From: Bordetella genomosp. 2
Lineage (GTDB): Bacteria; Pseudomonadota; Gammaproteobacteria; Burkholderiales; Burkholderiaceae_B
Direction: 5' to 3'
NCBI RefSeq assembly: GCF_002261345.1
Contig: NZ_NEVT01000006.1
Span: 620,001 to 684,000 of the forward strand
DNA: 64,000 nucleotides
Part shown: positions 17,167 through 25,800 of the stretch, piece by piece
Numbering within the stretch: the first letter of the stretch is position 1
Layout of the letters: every line of letters begins with the position of its first letter
Program-made: the position numbers and the translations under genes
The notes under the pieces: generated by a model
Seen by the model: the letters and a program-made list of their open reading frames with translations, nothing else
The model's database searches: none
Told to the model about the DNA's origin: nothing

Positions 17167-18396
17167 ATGCCATCCTCCGCCTCTTCTACCCTGCCGTATC
17201 CATCGGCCCTCCCGCCGGTCCAGATCAACCGCAAGCCGCTGTGGCTCGCCCTGCTGGCGGTGCTGGCCGGGGCCATCTACCTGGGCCAGGCCGTCGGCTG
17301 GCGACAGGGCGCGTTGTGGATCGTCGGCGCCTTGCTGGGGGTCACGCTCTACCACGCCTCCTTCGGCTTCACCCAAGCCTGGCGAGTATTTGTCTCGGAC
17401 CGCCGCGGCGCCGGACTGCGCGCGCAAATGCTGATGCTGGCCGTCGGCGTGCTGCTGTTCTTCCCGTTTCTGGCGCAAGGCACGCTGTGGGGCCAACCGG
17501 TCAGCGGCTTCGTCTCGCCGCCGGGCGTCTCCGTGCTGCTGGGCGCTTTCCTGTTCGGCGTGGGCATGCAACTGGGCGGCGGCTGCGCCTCCGGCACGCT
17601 GTTCGCCGTAGGCGGCGGCAATACCCGCATGCTGGTGACCCTGCTGTTCTTCATCATCGGCTCGGTGATCGCCACGGCGCATTTCTCCTGGTGGTCGGCC
17701 CTGCCAGCGCTGGCGCCCACGTCGCTGATCAAGAGCTGGGGCCTGCCCGTGGCGCTGGCAGCCAACCTGGCCGTATTCGCCCTGATCGCGTGGCTCACCA
17801 CCGTGCTGGAAAAGCGCCGCCACGGCCGCGTCATCTCGTTCGCCGCGCGCACCAGCCGGCCGGCCTCGCTGCTGCAAGGGCCCTGGCCGCTGATCTGGGG
17901 CGGCGTGGCGCTGGTGATACTGAATTTCGCCACCCTGGCATTGGCCGGCCGGCCCTGGGGCATCACCTCGGCTTTCGCCCTGTGGGGCGCCAAGGCGCTG
18001 GATGCGCTGGGCGGCGACCCGGCCTCGTGGGCGTACTGGGCCAAGCAGCAGGCGGCGCTGGCCGCGCCGGTGCGCCAGGACATCACCTCGGTCATGGACA
18101 TCGGCCTGATGCTGGGCGCGCTGGCGGCGGCGGCCGCGGCCGGCAAATTCGCTCCGGTCTGGAAAGTCCCGGCCCGGTCCCTGGCCGGCGCCGTCATTGG
18201 CGGCCTGCTGCTGGGCTACGGCGCGCGCCTGGCCTTCGGATGCAATATCGGCGCCTACTTCAGCGGCATCCTGTCCGGCAGCCTGCACGCCTGGCTGTGG
18301 TTGCCGGCGGCGTTCGCGGGCAGCGCACTGGGCGTGCGCCTGCGTCCGCTGTTCGGGCTGGCGGTGGAACGCACGCCCGCCGCGTCCAGCTGCTGA
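17167..18396 (+). CDS. YeeE/YedE-family (TsuA-like) sulfur-compound transporter
   Basis: Polytopic inner-membrane protein of the YeeE/YedE family, about 409 residues; the characterised member TsuA takes up thiosulfate. Two repeated cysteine motifs are seen, GGGCASGTLFAVGGG near residue 140 and AFGCNIGAYFSGI near 360. These correspond to the conserved cysteines along the TsuA substrate path. Around nine to ten hydrophobic helices are predicted. ATG 17167 is preferred; the frame extends to TTG 17098, but that start would add a non-hydrophobic tail. The start has no clear Shine-Dalgarno. The 115 bp before it are AT-rich. Confidence 0.85.
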   Translation: MPSSASSTLPYPSALPPVQINRKPLWLALLAVLAGAIYLGQAVGWRQGALWIVGALLGVTLYHASFGFTQAWRVFVSDRRGAGLRAQMLMLAVGVLLFFPFLAQGTLWGQPVSGFVSPPGVSVLLGAFLFGVGMQLGGGCASGTLFAVGGGNTRMLVTLLFFIIGSVIATAHFSWWSALPALAPTSLIKSWGLPVALAANLAVFALIAWLTTVLEKRRHGRVISFAARTSRPASLLQGPWPLIWGGVALVILNFATLALAGRPWGITSAFALWGAKALDALGGDPASWAYWAKQQAALAAPVRQDITSVMDIGLMLGALAAAAAAGKFAPVWKVPARSLAGAVIGGLLLGYGARLAFGCNIGAYFSGILSGSLHAWLWLPAAFAGSALGVRLRPLFGLAVERTPAASSC

Positions 18397-18472
18397 AAAA
18401 ACCGCCGGCCGCGGCCGGGCCGGCCTGCGCCATCTGGTATGGTTGCCGTCATCCGTATACCGGGAGACGCGC

Positions 18473-20131
18473 ATGGACTGGATAGTAGGCCGATACACCA
18501 CCTTCTTCCTGGTGCTGCTGGGCGCGGCGATCACCACGCCGCTGGCGCTCGCCGCCTCGCCCTGGTGGCTGTGGGCCGCCGTGCCCCTGTGGCTGCTCGC
18601 GCTGCTGGGGCTGTATGACCTGATCCAGGTGCGGCACGCCATCCGCCGCAACTATCCGGTGCTGGGCAACCTGCGCTTCCTGTTCGAATTCATCCGGCCC
18701 GAGATCCGCCAGTATTTCCTGGAAGACGACACGCACGCCGCGCCCTTCTCGCGGGCGCAGCGCTCCATCGTCTACCAGCGCGCCAAGCAGGAAATCGACA
18801 AGCGGCCGTTCGGCACCCAGGAAGACGTCTACGGCGACCGGTACGAATGGATCAACCATTCCCTGGTGCCGGCGCGCATCGAGGACGCCGACTTCCGGGT
18901 GACGGTGGGCGGCCCGGATTGCCGCCAGCCGTATTCGATGTCGGCATTCAACATCTCGGCCATGAGCTTCGGCGCCCTGTCCGCCAACGCCGTCATGGCC
19001 CTGAACGAAGGCGCGCGCCAGGGCAATTTCGCGCACGACACCGGCGAAGGCGGCATCAGCCGCTACCATCGCGAGCCGGGCGGCGCGCTGGTCTGGAACA
19101 TCGGCTCCGGCTACTTTGGGTGCCGCGACGCCAACGGCGCGTTCTCCGAGGAAGCCTTCGCGCGCAACGCCTGTATGCCGCAGGTGAAGATGATCGAGAT
19201 AAAGCTGTCGCAGGGCGCCAAGCCGGGCCACGGCGGCATACTGCCCGGCAGCAAGGTCACGCCCGAGATCGCCGAGGCGCGCGGCGTGGCGCCGTGGCAA
19301 GACTGCAATTCCCCCTCCAGCCACAGCGCCTTCGACTCGCCCGTCGGGCTGCTGCATTTCGTGGCGCGGCTGCGCGAACTGTCCGAGGGTAAGCCGGTCG
19401 GATTCAAGTTCTGCATGGGCCATCCCTGGGAGTGGTTCGCCATCGTCAAGGCGATGCTCGAGACCAACATCACGCCGGACTTCATCGTGGTCGACGGCGC
19501 CGAAGGCGGCACGGGCGCCGCTCCGGCGGAGTTCGTCGACCACGTCGGCACCCCGCTGCGCGAGGCCCTGCGCCTGGTGCACAACACCCTCATCGGGGTC
19601 AACCTGCGCGACCGCATCCGGCTGGGCGCCTCGGGCAAGATCATCACCGCTTTCGACATGGCGCGCGTGATGGCCATGGGCGCGGACTGGTGCAACGCGG
19701 CGCGCGGCTTCATGTTCGCGATCGGCTGCATCCAGGCGCAAGCGTGCCACACCGGCAAATGCCCGACCGGCGTGACGACGCAGGACCCCCTGCGCCAGCG
19801 CGCGCTGGTGGTGCCGGACAAGGCCCAGCGCGTCGCCCATTTCCATCGCAACACGCTGCACGCGCTGGCGGAATTGCTGCAGGCAGCCGGGCTGACCCAT
19901 CCGAGTCAACTGCGGCCGCACCACATCGCCCGCCGTATTTCTTCGAGCGAGGTCCGCCTGCTGTCGGCGCTGTTCCCGCAACTCGAACCGGGCGAGCTGC
20001 TGCGCGGCGAATTCCGCCATACCGTGTTCAAGGTGGGTTGGTCGATGGCCCGCGCCGACTCGTTCCAGCCGGCCCATGACGTGACGGCGGCACTGGCCGC
20101 CATTCACCGGGCCCAGACCGTCGCGGCCTGA
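18473..20131 (+). CDS. Membrane-anchored FMN-binding glutamate synthase family protein
   Basis: 552 residues. Two N-terminal membrane helices (about 5-25 and 28-45) precede a glutamate-synthase FMN domain with SAFNISAMSFGALSANA, GEGGISRYH, GSGYFGCRD, KPGHGGILPG and VDGAEGGTGAAP. The cysteine set GCIQAQACHTGKCPTG corresponds to the 3Fe-4S ligands of GltB. The glutamine amidotransferase domain is absent, so it is not classical glutamate synthase. Stand-alone GltB2-like proteins act as FMN oxidoreductases of uncertain substrate. Start ATG 18473 has GGGAG 7 nt upstream. It lies 77 bp after the YeeE gene, perhaps in one transcript. Confidence 0.85.
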   Translation: MDWIVGRYTTFFLVLLGAAITTPLALAASPWWLWAAVPLWLLALLGLYDLIQVRHAIRRNYPVLGNLRFLFEFIRPEIRQYFLEDDTHAAPFSRAQRSIVYQRAKQEIDKRPFGTQEDVYGDRYEWINHSLVPARIEDADFRVTVGGPDCRQPYSMSAFNISAMSFGALSANAVMALNEGARQGNFAHDTGEGGISRYHREPGGALVWNIGSGYFGCRDANGAFSEEAFARNACMPQVKMIEIKLSQGAKPGHGGILPGSKVTPEIAEARGVAPWQDCNSPSSHSAFDSPVGLLHFVARLRELSEGKPVGFKFCMGHPWEWFAIVKAMLETNITPDFIVVDGAEGGTGAAPAEFVDHVGTPLREALRLVHNTLIGVNLRDRIRLGASGKIITAFDMARVMAMGADWCNAARGFMFAIGCIQAQACHTGKCPTGVTTQDPLRQRALVVPDKAQRVAHFHRNTLHALAELLQAAGLTHPSQLRPHHIARRISSSEVRLLSALFPQLEPGELLRGEFRHTVFKVGWSMARADSFQPAHDVTAALAAIHRAQTVAA

Positions 20132-20139
20132 GCGCGCCC

Positions 20140-21522
20140 CTACAGCCAGCGTTCGAACAACCGCGAGAAGAACTCCATGAAACGGTCGTCCGGGCCGCGA
20201 TCCCGCCAGGCCTGCAGCGTCACGGGCGTCGATTCGGCGACATCGCGGTCGAACAGCGCTTCCATTTCGGCGCCGAATTCCGGCCCCAGGATCACCGCGT
20301 TGATCTCATAGTTCAAGGCAAAACTGCGCCAGTCCATATTGCTGGACCCCACCGTCGACCATACGCCGTCGACGACGGCCGTCTTGGCGTGCAGGAGCGC
20401 GTCGCGGCGCTCGTAGATCTTCACGCCGGCCTCCAGCAGGCTCTCGTAATGCGAGCGCCCGGCATGGAATACCAGCGACGAGTCGCTGAATCCGGGCAGC
20501 ACCAAGACCACGTCGACGCCGCGCCGGGCGGCGTTCTCCAGCGCCTCGACGAAGGCTGGGTCGGGCACGAAATACGCCATGGTGATGTGTATGGATTCCT
20601 GCGCGCTCTCGAACGCCGACATCAGGGTCAGGTACACCGTATAGCCGTCGCTGCGATCGGGCTGGTTGGCCAGAATGCGCACGGTCAGGCCGCCTGTCGG
20701 CTCGAGCTCCGGAAAGAACTCGCGGGGAGCGAGCGGCGGCCCTTTTTGCGACGCCCAGCCCGCCAGCATGACCCGCTCGAGCTCGGCGACCGCCGGCCCG
20801 GCGATGCGAATGTGCGTGTCGCGCCATGGCTGCGCGGCGCGGCCCTCGCCGCCTGACGGCGAGCCGGACGAATACACGCTGCTGACGTTGATGCCGCCCA
20901 GGTAGCCGACCTTGCCGTCCACCACCAGCAGCTTGCGGTGGTTGCGCTGGTTGGGCGACCAGCCGGCCCGGGCGGCGGCCGGATTGACGGGATTGAAGAC
21001 CGCCACCTGCACGCCCGCGTCGCGCATGCGGTCGAACAGGGCGTCGGGGGTGCCCAGCGTGCCGACTGCATCGATCATCACTGCGACCGCGGCGCCGCGC
21101 CGATGCGCGGCGATCAGCGCGTCGGCGAAGCGCCTGCCCTCTTCGTCATCTTCGAAGATATAGGTTTCCATGTGGACGTAGTGGCGCGCGCTGTCGATCG
21201 ACTCGAGCATCGCCTGGTAGGTGGCGCGGCCGTCGGCCAGCAGGCGCACCTGATTGCCATGCACCAGCGGCGCGCCGCTGATGGCCTGCTCGACCGCCAG
21301 ATGCCGTGCGAGAAAATCGCGCGAACGCTGCGGATCAGCATGTGCCACGATATCGCGCCCCTTGCGATAGCTCGCCCAGCCCGAATCGGCCGACTGCCCG
21401 GCCTGCGCCTGGCGCACCGCGCGCTCCTGCGCATCCGGCACGCGGGCGCAGGCGGCCAGGCAGGCGCCCAGCGCCAGCCAGAGCAGGCATCGTGCCGCAC
21501 GCACCGGGCCGCGCGCCAGCAT
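20140..21522 (-). CDS. Phospholipase D-family lipoprotein (cardiolipin synthase-like)
   Basis: 460-residue protein with a lipoprotein signal ending LAACA (Cys about 25) and two PLD catalytic motifs: NHRKLLVVDGKVGYLGGIN at about 193-211 and LHAKTAVVDGVWSTVGSSNMD at about 377-397. Paired HKD motifs form one active site that transfers phosphatidyl groups, as in cardiolipin synthases ClsA/B/C. The lipoprotein signal replaces the membrane helices of ClsA and implies a location outside the cytoplasm, closest to ClsC-type or secreted PLD proteins. The 3' end is 9 bp from the convergent gltB-like stop. Confidence 0.85.
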   Translation of the reverse strand: MLARGPVRAARCLLWLALGACLAACARVPDAQERAVRQAQAGQSADSGWASYRKGRDIVAHADPQRSRDFLARHLAVEQAISGAPLVHGNQVRLLADGRATYQAMLESIDSARHYVHMETYIFEDDEEGRRFADALIAAHRRGAAVAVMIDAVGTLGTPDALFDRMRDAGVQVAVFNPVNPAAARAGWSPNQRNHRKLLVVDGKVGYLGGINVSSVYSSGSPSGGEGRAAQPWRDTHIRIAGPAVAELERVMLAGWASQKGPPLAPREFFPELEPTGGLTVRILANQPDRSDGYTVYLTLMSAFESAQESIHITMAYFVPDPAFVEALENAARRGVDVVLVLPGFSDSSLVFHAGRSHYESLLEAGVKIYERRDALLHAKTAVVDGVWSTVGSSNMDWRSFALNYEINAVILGPEFGAEMEALFDRDVAESTPVTLQAWRDRGPDDRFMEFFSRLFERWL

Positions 21523-21537
21523 GGCTGTCTCCCGGCC

Positions 21538-22125
21538 TCAGGGCTGCCACTGCGTCCGGTGCGACACCGTCGTGCGACGCGACGATGGCGCGCGCCGCAG
21601 CGGCTCGCGATCGGTCCAGCGCCCGCCGCGCCAGCGGCCGTGCTCGCGGTCGACCTGGAAGCCGCCGGCATCGCGCAACAACGCCATCACGGCCTCTTCT
21701 TCATCGGGTTCGACCTGCACCGTCAGCAGCACGGCCTGCTCGGCCGCGGGGATGCTGCTCAGGGCGGCATTGCGCAGCTCTGTCAGACGCCGCCCGGCCC
21801 ACAGCGCGCCCACGGCCGCGCCGGCGCATGCGCCGAGCACCGCGCCGCCGACCACGGCGAGGTCGCCGCGGCTCAGGAACAATGCGGCGAGCGTGCCCAG
21901 CAGGGCCCCGGCCGCCGCCAGGGCGGCCGCGCGCCATGCCACGCCGTACCGCACATCCTCGGCCTGCGCCGCGGGATCTTCGTCCCAGGGCTGCACCCGC
22001 CCGGTGCGGCGCCCGCCGCGGAACAGGCTGACCGCCTCTTCGCGAAAACCCTCGGCAAGGAGGGCATGTGCCGCACTTTTTGCCGACGGAACACTATCGA
22101 AACGCGCAACGATAATCGACGACAT
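21538..22125 (-). CDS. Hypothetical membrane protein with glycine-zipper helices
   Basis: 195 residues from ATG 22125 (MSSIIVARFDSVPSAKSAAHAL). The N-terminal 40 residues look like a small alpha/beta sensor-type domain. Two adjacent Ala/Gly-rich helices follow at about residues 67-115 (AAALAAAGALLGTLAALFL and VVGGAVLGACAGAAVGALWAG), in the pattern of glycine-zipper membrane proteins. The stretch VLLTVQVEPDEEEAVMALLRDAGG resembles the second half of a duplicated domain. The C-terminus is basic and Arg-rich. I do not recognise a characterised family. It lies 16 bp from the PLD lipoprotein gene in the same direction, so the two are probably cotranscribed. Confidence 0.72.
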   Translation of the reverse strand: MSSIIVARFDSVPSAKSAAHALLAEGFREEAVSLFRGGRRTGRVQPWDEDPAAQAEDVRYGVAWRAAALAAAGALLGTLAALFLSRGDLAVVGGAVLGACAGAAVGALWAGRRLTELRNAALSSIPAAEQAVLLTVQVEPDEEEAVMALLRDAGGFQVDREHGRWRGGRWTDREPLRRAPSSRRTTVSHRTQWQP

Positions 22126-22307
22126 ACTGAAAGCCTTGGCATAGTAGTTCTGGACTTTATTCTGCGCGCCCCGCCTGGCGCTGTCCTGTGGTTTCGCAAC
22201 CAGCAGTAATCCGGTATTTCGGCGCCCGGGCGGGCAATGCATTTTGTGGCGGTTGGCAGGGCGGTGCTTGCTTTTCGTTAAAAACCTTTGCAATCCGCGC
22301 ACAAGCC

Positions 22308-22338
22308 TTGACAGTGTCCGCCGGTTGCCGGTCACAAT
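22308..22338 (+). promoter_or_regulatory. Candidate sigma-70 promoter for egtD
   Basis: TTGACA (22308-22313), 19-bp spacer, CACAAT (22333-22338). It is placed 29 bp ahead of ATG 22367, which itself has AAGGA 8 nt upstream. Confidence 0.4.
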
Positions 22339-22366
22339 AAGGATCGCTTCTGCAAGGAACCATCGC

Positions 22367-23334
22367 ATGGTCCACCCCCGCAGCATGCTCGCCACCGCGC
22401 CGCCGGCCCCCCCCTCGAAGCGCCCTGCCCGGCGCTCCACGAACTGCAAACCGGCCTGCTCGCACCGGCGGCGCACATCGATCCCAAGTTCCTGTACGAC
22501 ACTCTCGGCTCCAGCCTGTTCACCGCCATCACCCAGTTGCCCGAGTATTACCCCACGCGCTGCGAGGCGGAGATCCTGCGCGATCACGGAGCCGCCATTG
22601 CCAAGCACGTCGGCGCGGTCGACACCCTCATCGACCTGGGCGCCGGCGATTGCGTCAAAGCCGAACGGCTGTTCGGCGCCCTGCGTCCGCGACGCTACGT
22701 GCCGATCGACATTTCGGCCGAGTACCTGCAGACCGCCGTGGCGCGCCTCGAGCACGCCCATCCCGGCCTGGAAATCATCGCGCTCGGACAGGATTTTCAC
22801 GACGCCCTGGCCTTGCCCGCGCACGTGCCGGCCAGCCGCCGGCTGTTTTTCTACCCGGGTTCGAGCATCGGCAACCTGGACCCCGCGCAGGCGCTTTCGC
22901 TGTTGACCCGCATCCGCGCCGAGTGCGCGGGCGGCGGCCTGCTGATCGGCGTCGACCGGGTCAAGCCGCGCCACATTCTCGAACCCGCCTATGATGATGC
23001 GCTGCACCTTACGGCCGCCTTCAACCTCAACCTGTTGCGCCACGTGAACGCCTTGCTGGACAGCGATTTCGACGTCCACGACTGGAGCCACGTGGCGCGC
23101 TACGACGAAGCGCATTCCCGCATCGAGATGCACCTGCAGGCGCTGACCGACGTGCGCGTCTGCTGGCCCGGCGCACAGCGGCGCTTCTCCAGCGGCGAGC
23201 GTATACATACCGAGAATTCGTACAAATACACTGTCGACGCCTTCCGTGACCTGCTGGCCCGCGCCGGCTTTGGCGACATTCAGCACTGGTCGGATTCGCG
23301 CGAGTGGTTCTCTGTTTTCAGCGCGCGCGCCTGA
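22367..23334 (+). pseudogene. egtD: L-histidine N-alpha-methyltransferase EgtD, frameshifted in a C8 tract
   Basis: EgtD trimethylates histidine to hercynine with SAM, the first step of ergothioneine synthesis. The family sequence runs in one frame from about 22435 to 23334: IDPKFLYDTLGSSLFTAITQ, QLPEYYPTRCEAE, SAM motif LIDLGAGDCVKAERL, FFYPGSSIGNLDP and RIHTENSYKYT. That frame has no ATG or GTG upstream before a stop at 22309. The well-placed ATG 22367 (AAGGA 8 nt before) is in another frame. The switch occurs at the C run 22407-22414: with nine or six Cs instead of eight, ATG 22367 would read straight into EgtD. A TTG at 22537 would yield 265 residues lacking the N-terminal region. It may be a phase-variable tract, a null or a read error. 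Confidence 0.75.
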
Positions 23335-23357
23335 CCGGCCGCCATTGACCTGCCAGG

Positions 23358-24665
23358 ATGCCCATGGACCCCGCCTGCCTGTTGACCCACCCCGCCCCGC
23401 CATGCCAAGAAGGCCTGTCCGGGCTGTCGCAACGCTACGAATGCATACGCGGCCAGACGCTGGCGCTGGCCGAGCCGCTCAGCCCGGAAGACTGCCAGAT
23501 CCAGTCGATGCCGGACTGCAGCCCGGTGAAATGGCACCTGGCCCATACGACCTGGTTCTTTGAAACCTTCATCATTGCCAGGTTTCAGCCGGAGCGCGCG
23601 CCGTTCAATCCGCATTACCGGATGCTGTTCAACTCCTACTACAACGCTGTCGGCGCGCGCCATCCGCGGCCGCAGCGGGGGCTGCTGTCGCGCCCGTCGC
23701 TGGCCGAGGTGCTGGCGTACCGGCGCCATGTCGACGCCGCGATGTCGGACCTGCTGGCCCGCCTGGCCGGCGCCGACCCGGAGTTCGACGAACTGGTGGA
23801 ACTCGGCCTGAACCACGAGCAGCAGCACCAGGAGCTGATCCTCACCGATATCAAGCACGCCCTGTCGCTCAATCCGCTCAAGCCGGCCTATGCCGGCCCG
23901 GCCCCGGGCCAGTTGCCCGCGGCCACGGCGGCGGGCTGGACGCGCTATGACGCGGGCCAAGTACGCATCGGCCGCGAGCCGCCCGGCTTCGCCTTCGACA
24001 ACGAGCGCCCCGCCCATGACATCCTGCTACAGCCCTACTTCCTTGCGGATCGCCTGGTCACGCAGGGCGAGTACCTGGAGTTCATGCTCGACGGCGGCTA
24101 CCGCCGCCCCGACCTATGGCTGTCGCTGGGGTGGGACCAGGTATGCGCGGACCAATGGCAGGCCCCCTTGTATTGGGAAGGCGGCAGGGACGACTGGCAT
24201 GTCTTCACCCTGCACGGCATGCAGCCCCTCGATCCGCACGCCCCCGTGACCCACATCAGCTACTTCGAGGCCGACGCCTACGCGCGCTGGGCCCGCGCGC
24301 GCCTGCCGCGCGAAGGCGAATGGGAACACGCCGCGCGCAACGCCCCGCGCGGCCACGCCAACCTGCTCGAGACGGGGCATCTGCAGCCGCGCGCGGCGCC
24401 GCAGCGCCCGCGCGCGGGCGGGCCGGTCCAGCTGTACGGCGACGCCTGGGAATGGACCAGCAGCGCGTATGACGCCTATCCCGGATTCACGCCGCCGGCC
24501 GGGGCCGTCGGCGAATACAACGGCAAGTTCATGTGCAACCAGTACGTGTTGCGAGGCGGCTCCTGTGTCACCCCGGGTGACCACATCCGCGCCAGCTATC
24601 GCAACTTCTTTCCCCCGCAGGCCCGCTGGCAGTTCTCCGGCATCCGCCTGGCCCGCGATGCATAG
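23358..24665 (+). CDS. egtB: Ergothioneine biosynthesis sulfoxide synthase EgtB
   Basis: Nonheme-iron enzyme joining hercynine and a thiol (cysteine or gamma-glutamylcysteine) to give the sulfoxide precursor of ergothioneine. It has 435 residues. The N-terminal DinB-like domain holds the iron ligands His63 (HLAHTTWFFE) and His153/His157 (LNHEQQHQEL). The C-terminal formylglycine-generating-enzyme-type domain has RLPREGEWEHAAR, GDAWEWTSSAYDAYPGF and RGGSCVTPGDHIRASYRNFF. It starts 23 bp after egtD in the same direction. The absence of egtA, egtC and egtE neighbours suggests the short pathway using cysteine directly and a lyase from elsewhere. Confidence 0.92.
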   Translation: MPMDPACLLTHPAPPCQEGLSGLSQRYECIRGQTLALAEPLSPEDCQIQSMPDCSPVKWHLAHTTWFFETFIIARFQPERAPFNPHYRMLFNSYYNAVGARHPRPQRGLLSRPSLAEVLAYRRHVDAAMSDLLARLAGADPEFDELVELGLNHEQQHQELILTDIKHALSLNPLKPAYAGPAPGQLPAATAAGWTRYDAGQVRIGREPPGFAFDNERPAHDILLQPYFLADRLVTQGEYLEFMLDGGYRRPDLWLSLGWDQVCADQWQAPLYWEGGRDDWHVFTLHGMQPLDPHAPVTHISYFEADAYARWARARLPREGEWEHAARNAPRGHANLLETGHLQPRAAPQRPRAGGPVQLYGDAWEWTSSAYDAYPGFTPPAGAVGEYNGKFMCNQYVLRGGSCVTPGDHIRASYRNFFPPQARWQFSGIRLARDA

Positions 24666-24688
24666 CTTGGCCGCGCACGCACCGAGGT

Positions 24689-24718
24689 TTGCGCACCGAC
24701 ATAAACCCATGCTAGAAT
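24689..24718 (+). promoter_or_regulatory. Candidate sigma-70 promoter for tRNA-Met
   Basis: TTGCGC, 18 bp, TAGAAT. The predicted start falls about 65 bp upstream of the mature tRNA, in a locally AT-rich stretch after egtB. Confidence 0.52.
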
Positions 24719-24791
24719 TTATTTCTTCGCTTTTCGAGCACTTTTCAAGAAGCGAAGCCGCAGCGGACGCGATTTCAGCGCCCTTCTGCAT

Positions 24792-24868
24792 GGCGCATTA
24801 GCTCAGCCGGTTAGAGCGACGGAATCATAATCCGCAGGTCCCCTGTTCGAATCAGGGATGCGCCACCA
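24792..24868 (+). tRNA. tRNA-Met (anticodon CAU)
   Basis: 77-nt cloverleaf with CCA encoded. The acceptor is GGCGCAT/ATGCGCC, the D arm GCTC...GAGC, the anticodon loop ATCATAA (CAT) and the T arm CCCTG-TTCGAAT-CAGGG. The acceptor begins with a normal G-C pair, so it is not the initiator. A CAU anticodon could also mark tRNA-Ile2 with a lysidine; elongator Met is the more likely reading. Confidence 0.92.
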
Positions 24869-24876
24869 AGAAATCC

Positions 24877-24916
24877 AAGGCCGTTAGTGATGGTGATCAC
24901 TAACGGCCTTTCCTTT
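24877..24916 (+). terminator. Intrinsic terminator after tRNA-Met
   Basis: Perfect 15-bp stem AAGGCCGTTAGTGAT / ATCACTAACGGCCTT with a 4-nt loop, then TCCTTTT. Confidence 0.85.
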
Positions 24917-25468
24917 TGGCCGCGCGTACGCCGCATGCCGTTCTCCCCGTTCCGCACCCCAAATGTCCGCCATTTTTGCGCAATGCACAATAGCATCTAG
25001 ACGGCTATATATCTGATTATTTCTGCGGTGATTTTTTATTTAAACTTACATCTGAGCGCGGGCAAACAGTTACTGCATATTTCGTAACTTTACGCAACGA
25101 ATCTCGGCGCGCTTTAAACAAGCTCCCGCATCGCCAGCCAGCGCGGAAAGTTGCCGCCCGGGCCAAGCCGCCCCTATGGGAAGCACGAGGGGAAACTTCG
25201 CTTTTCCACAACAATAGCGACCCGGCGCGGTCATAAAAAAGTAACAGTGTTGCGAGATTTTCTCCATAAGTGCGATATTTATGCACAAATCATCACACGA
25301 TCCTGGGGTTTTCGAGCATTTATCGAAACCTGACTGAATGAGACTTGATGAAAATCGAAAAATCCGCCAATGTATGGGGAAAATCAGGAAGAAACAGCGC
25401 TGATTTTTACTCGATTGTTTCCAGGTTCGCGATACAACGAGTTACGAAGGTCAATGGGGAGGAATGTC
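24917..25468. other. AT-rich gene-free region
   Basis: About 550 bp with clearly lower GC than its surroundings and no reading frame I would support; the minus-strand frames at 25017-25288 have no family resemblance or good start. It may carry regulatory sequence for the small protein at 25469, or be a relic of an insertion or lost genes. Confidence 0.5.
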
Positions 25469-25654
25469 ATGCAGTATTCGCACTTCAAACCGTCCGACAC
25501 TTACGACAGCCGGCTCTGCCCGTCCGAGTTGCGCGCCGCAAAAACGGCCGTAGCTTCCCGGACCATGACCGCCGACTACCTACGACAGCGCAGCACCGAA
25601 GAAGAATTGGCGCAGTACGTGCGCGAAAAGTACGCGCGCAAAGATCGCATCTAA
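25469..25654 (+). CDS. Small hypothetical protein (61 aa)
   Basis: MQYSHFKPSDTYDSRLC... ends REKYARKDRI. The start ATG 25469 has a strong GGAGG 6 nt upstream, which argues for real translation. The protein is charged, soluble and rich in Arg/Tyr/Glu, with a probable helix over residues 35-58 (TADYLRQRSTEEELAQYVREKY). No recognised domain. A short GC hairpin follows the stop at about 25652-25669. It sits between an AT-rich gap and the SRAP gene, in a patch that also holds a decayed gene. Confidence 0.6.
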   Translation: MQYSHFKPSDTYDSRLCPSELRAAKTAVASRTMTADYLRQRSTEEELAQYVREKYARKDRI

Positions 25655-25800
25655 CCGCCGCTCGGCGGTTCACTTCACCCAAACCGGAATTACGGGCCCG
25701 ATGGCGGATGATCTCTCCGCCCGGGCGAGATATGCCCGACCGCGCGCAGCGTGACGAGCCCGGATATCCGCCGTTTCACTGGCAAACTGCGGGAGCCAGC

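Noticed and set aside
25017-25288. Minus-strand frames of 72-89 codons in the AT-rich gap
   Set aside because: No Shine-Dalgarno, no family resemblance, and mixed composition; treated as non-coding.
25652-25669. Hairpin AACCGCCG / CGGCGGTT after the 61-residue protein as a terminator
   Set aside because: No T run follows; kept only as a remark in that gene's entry.
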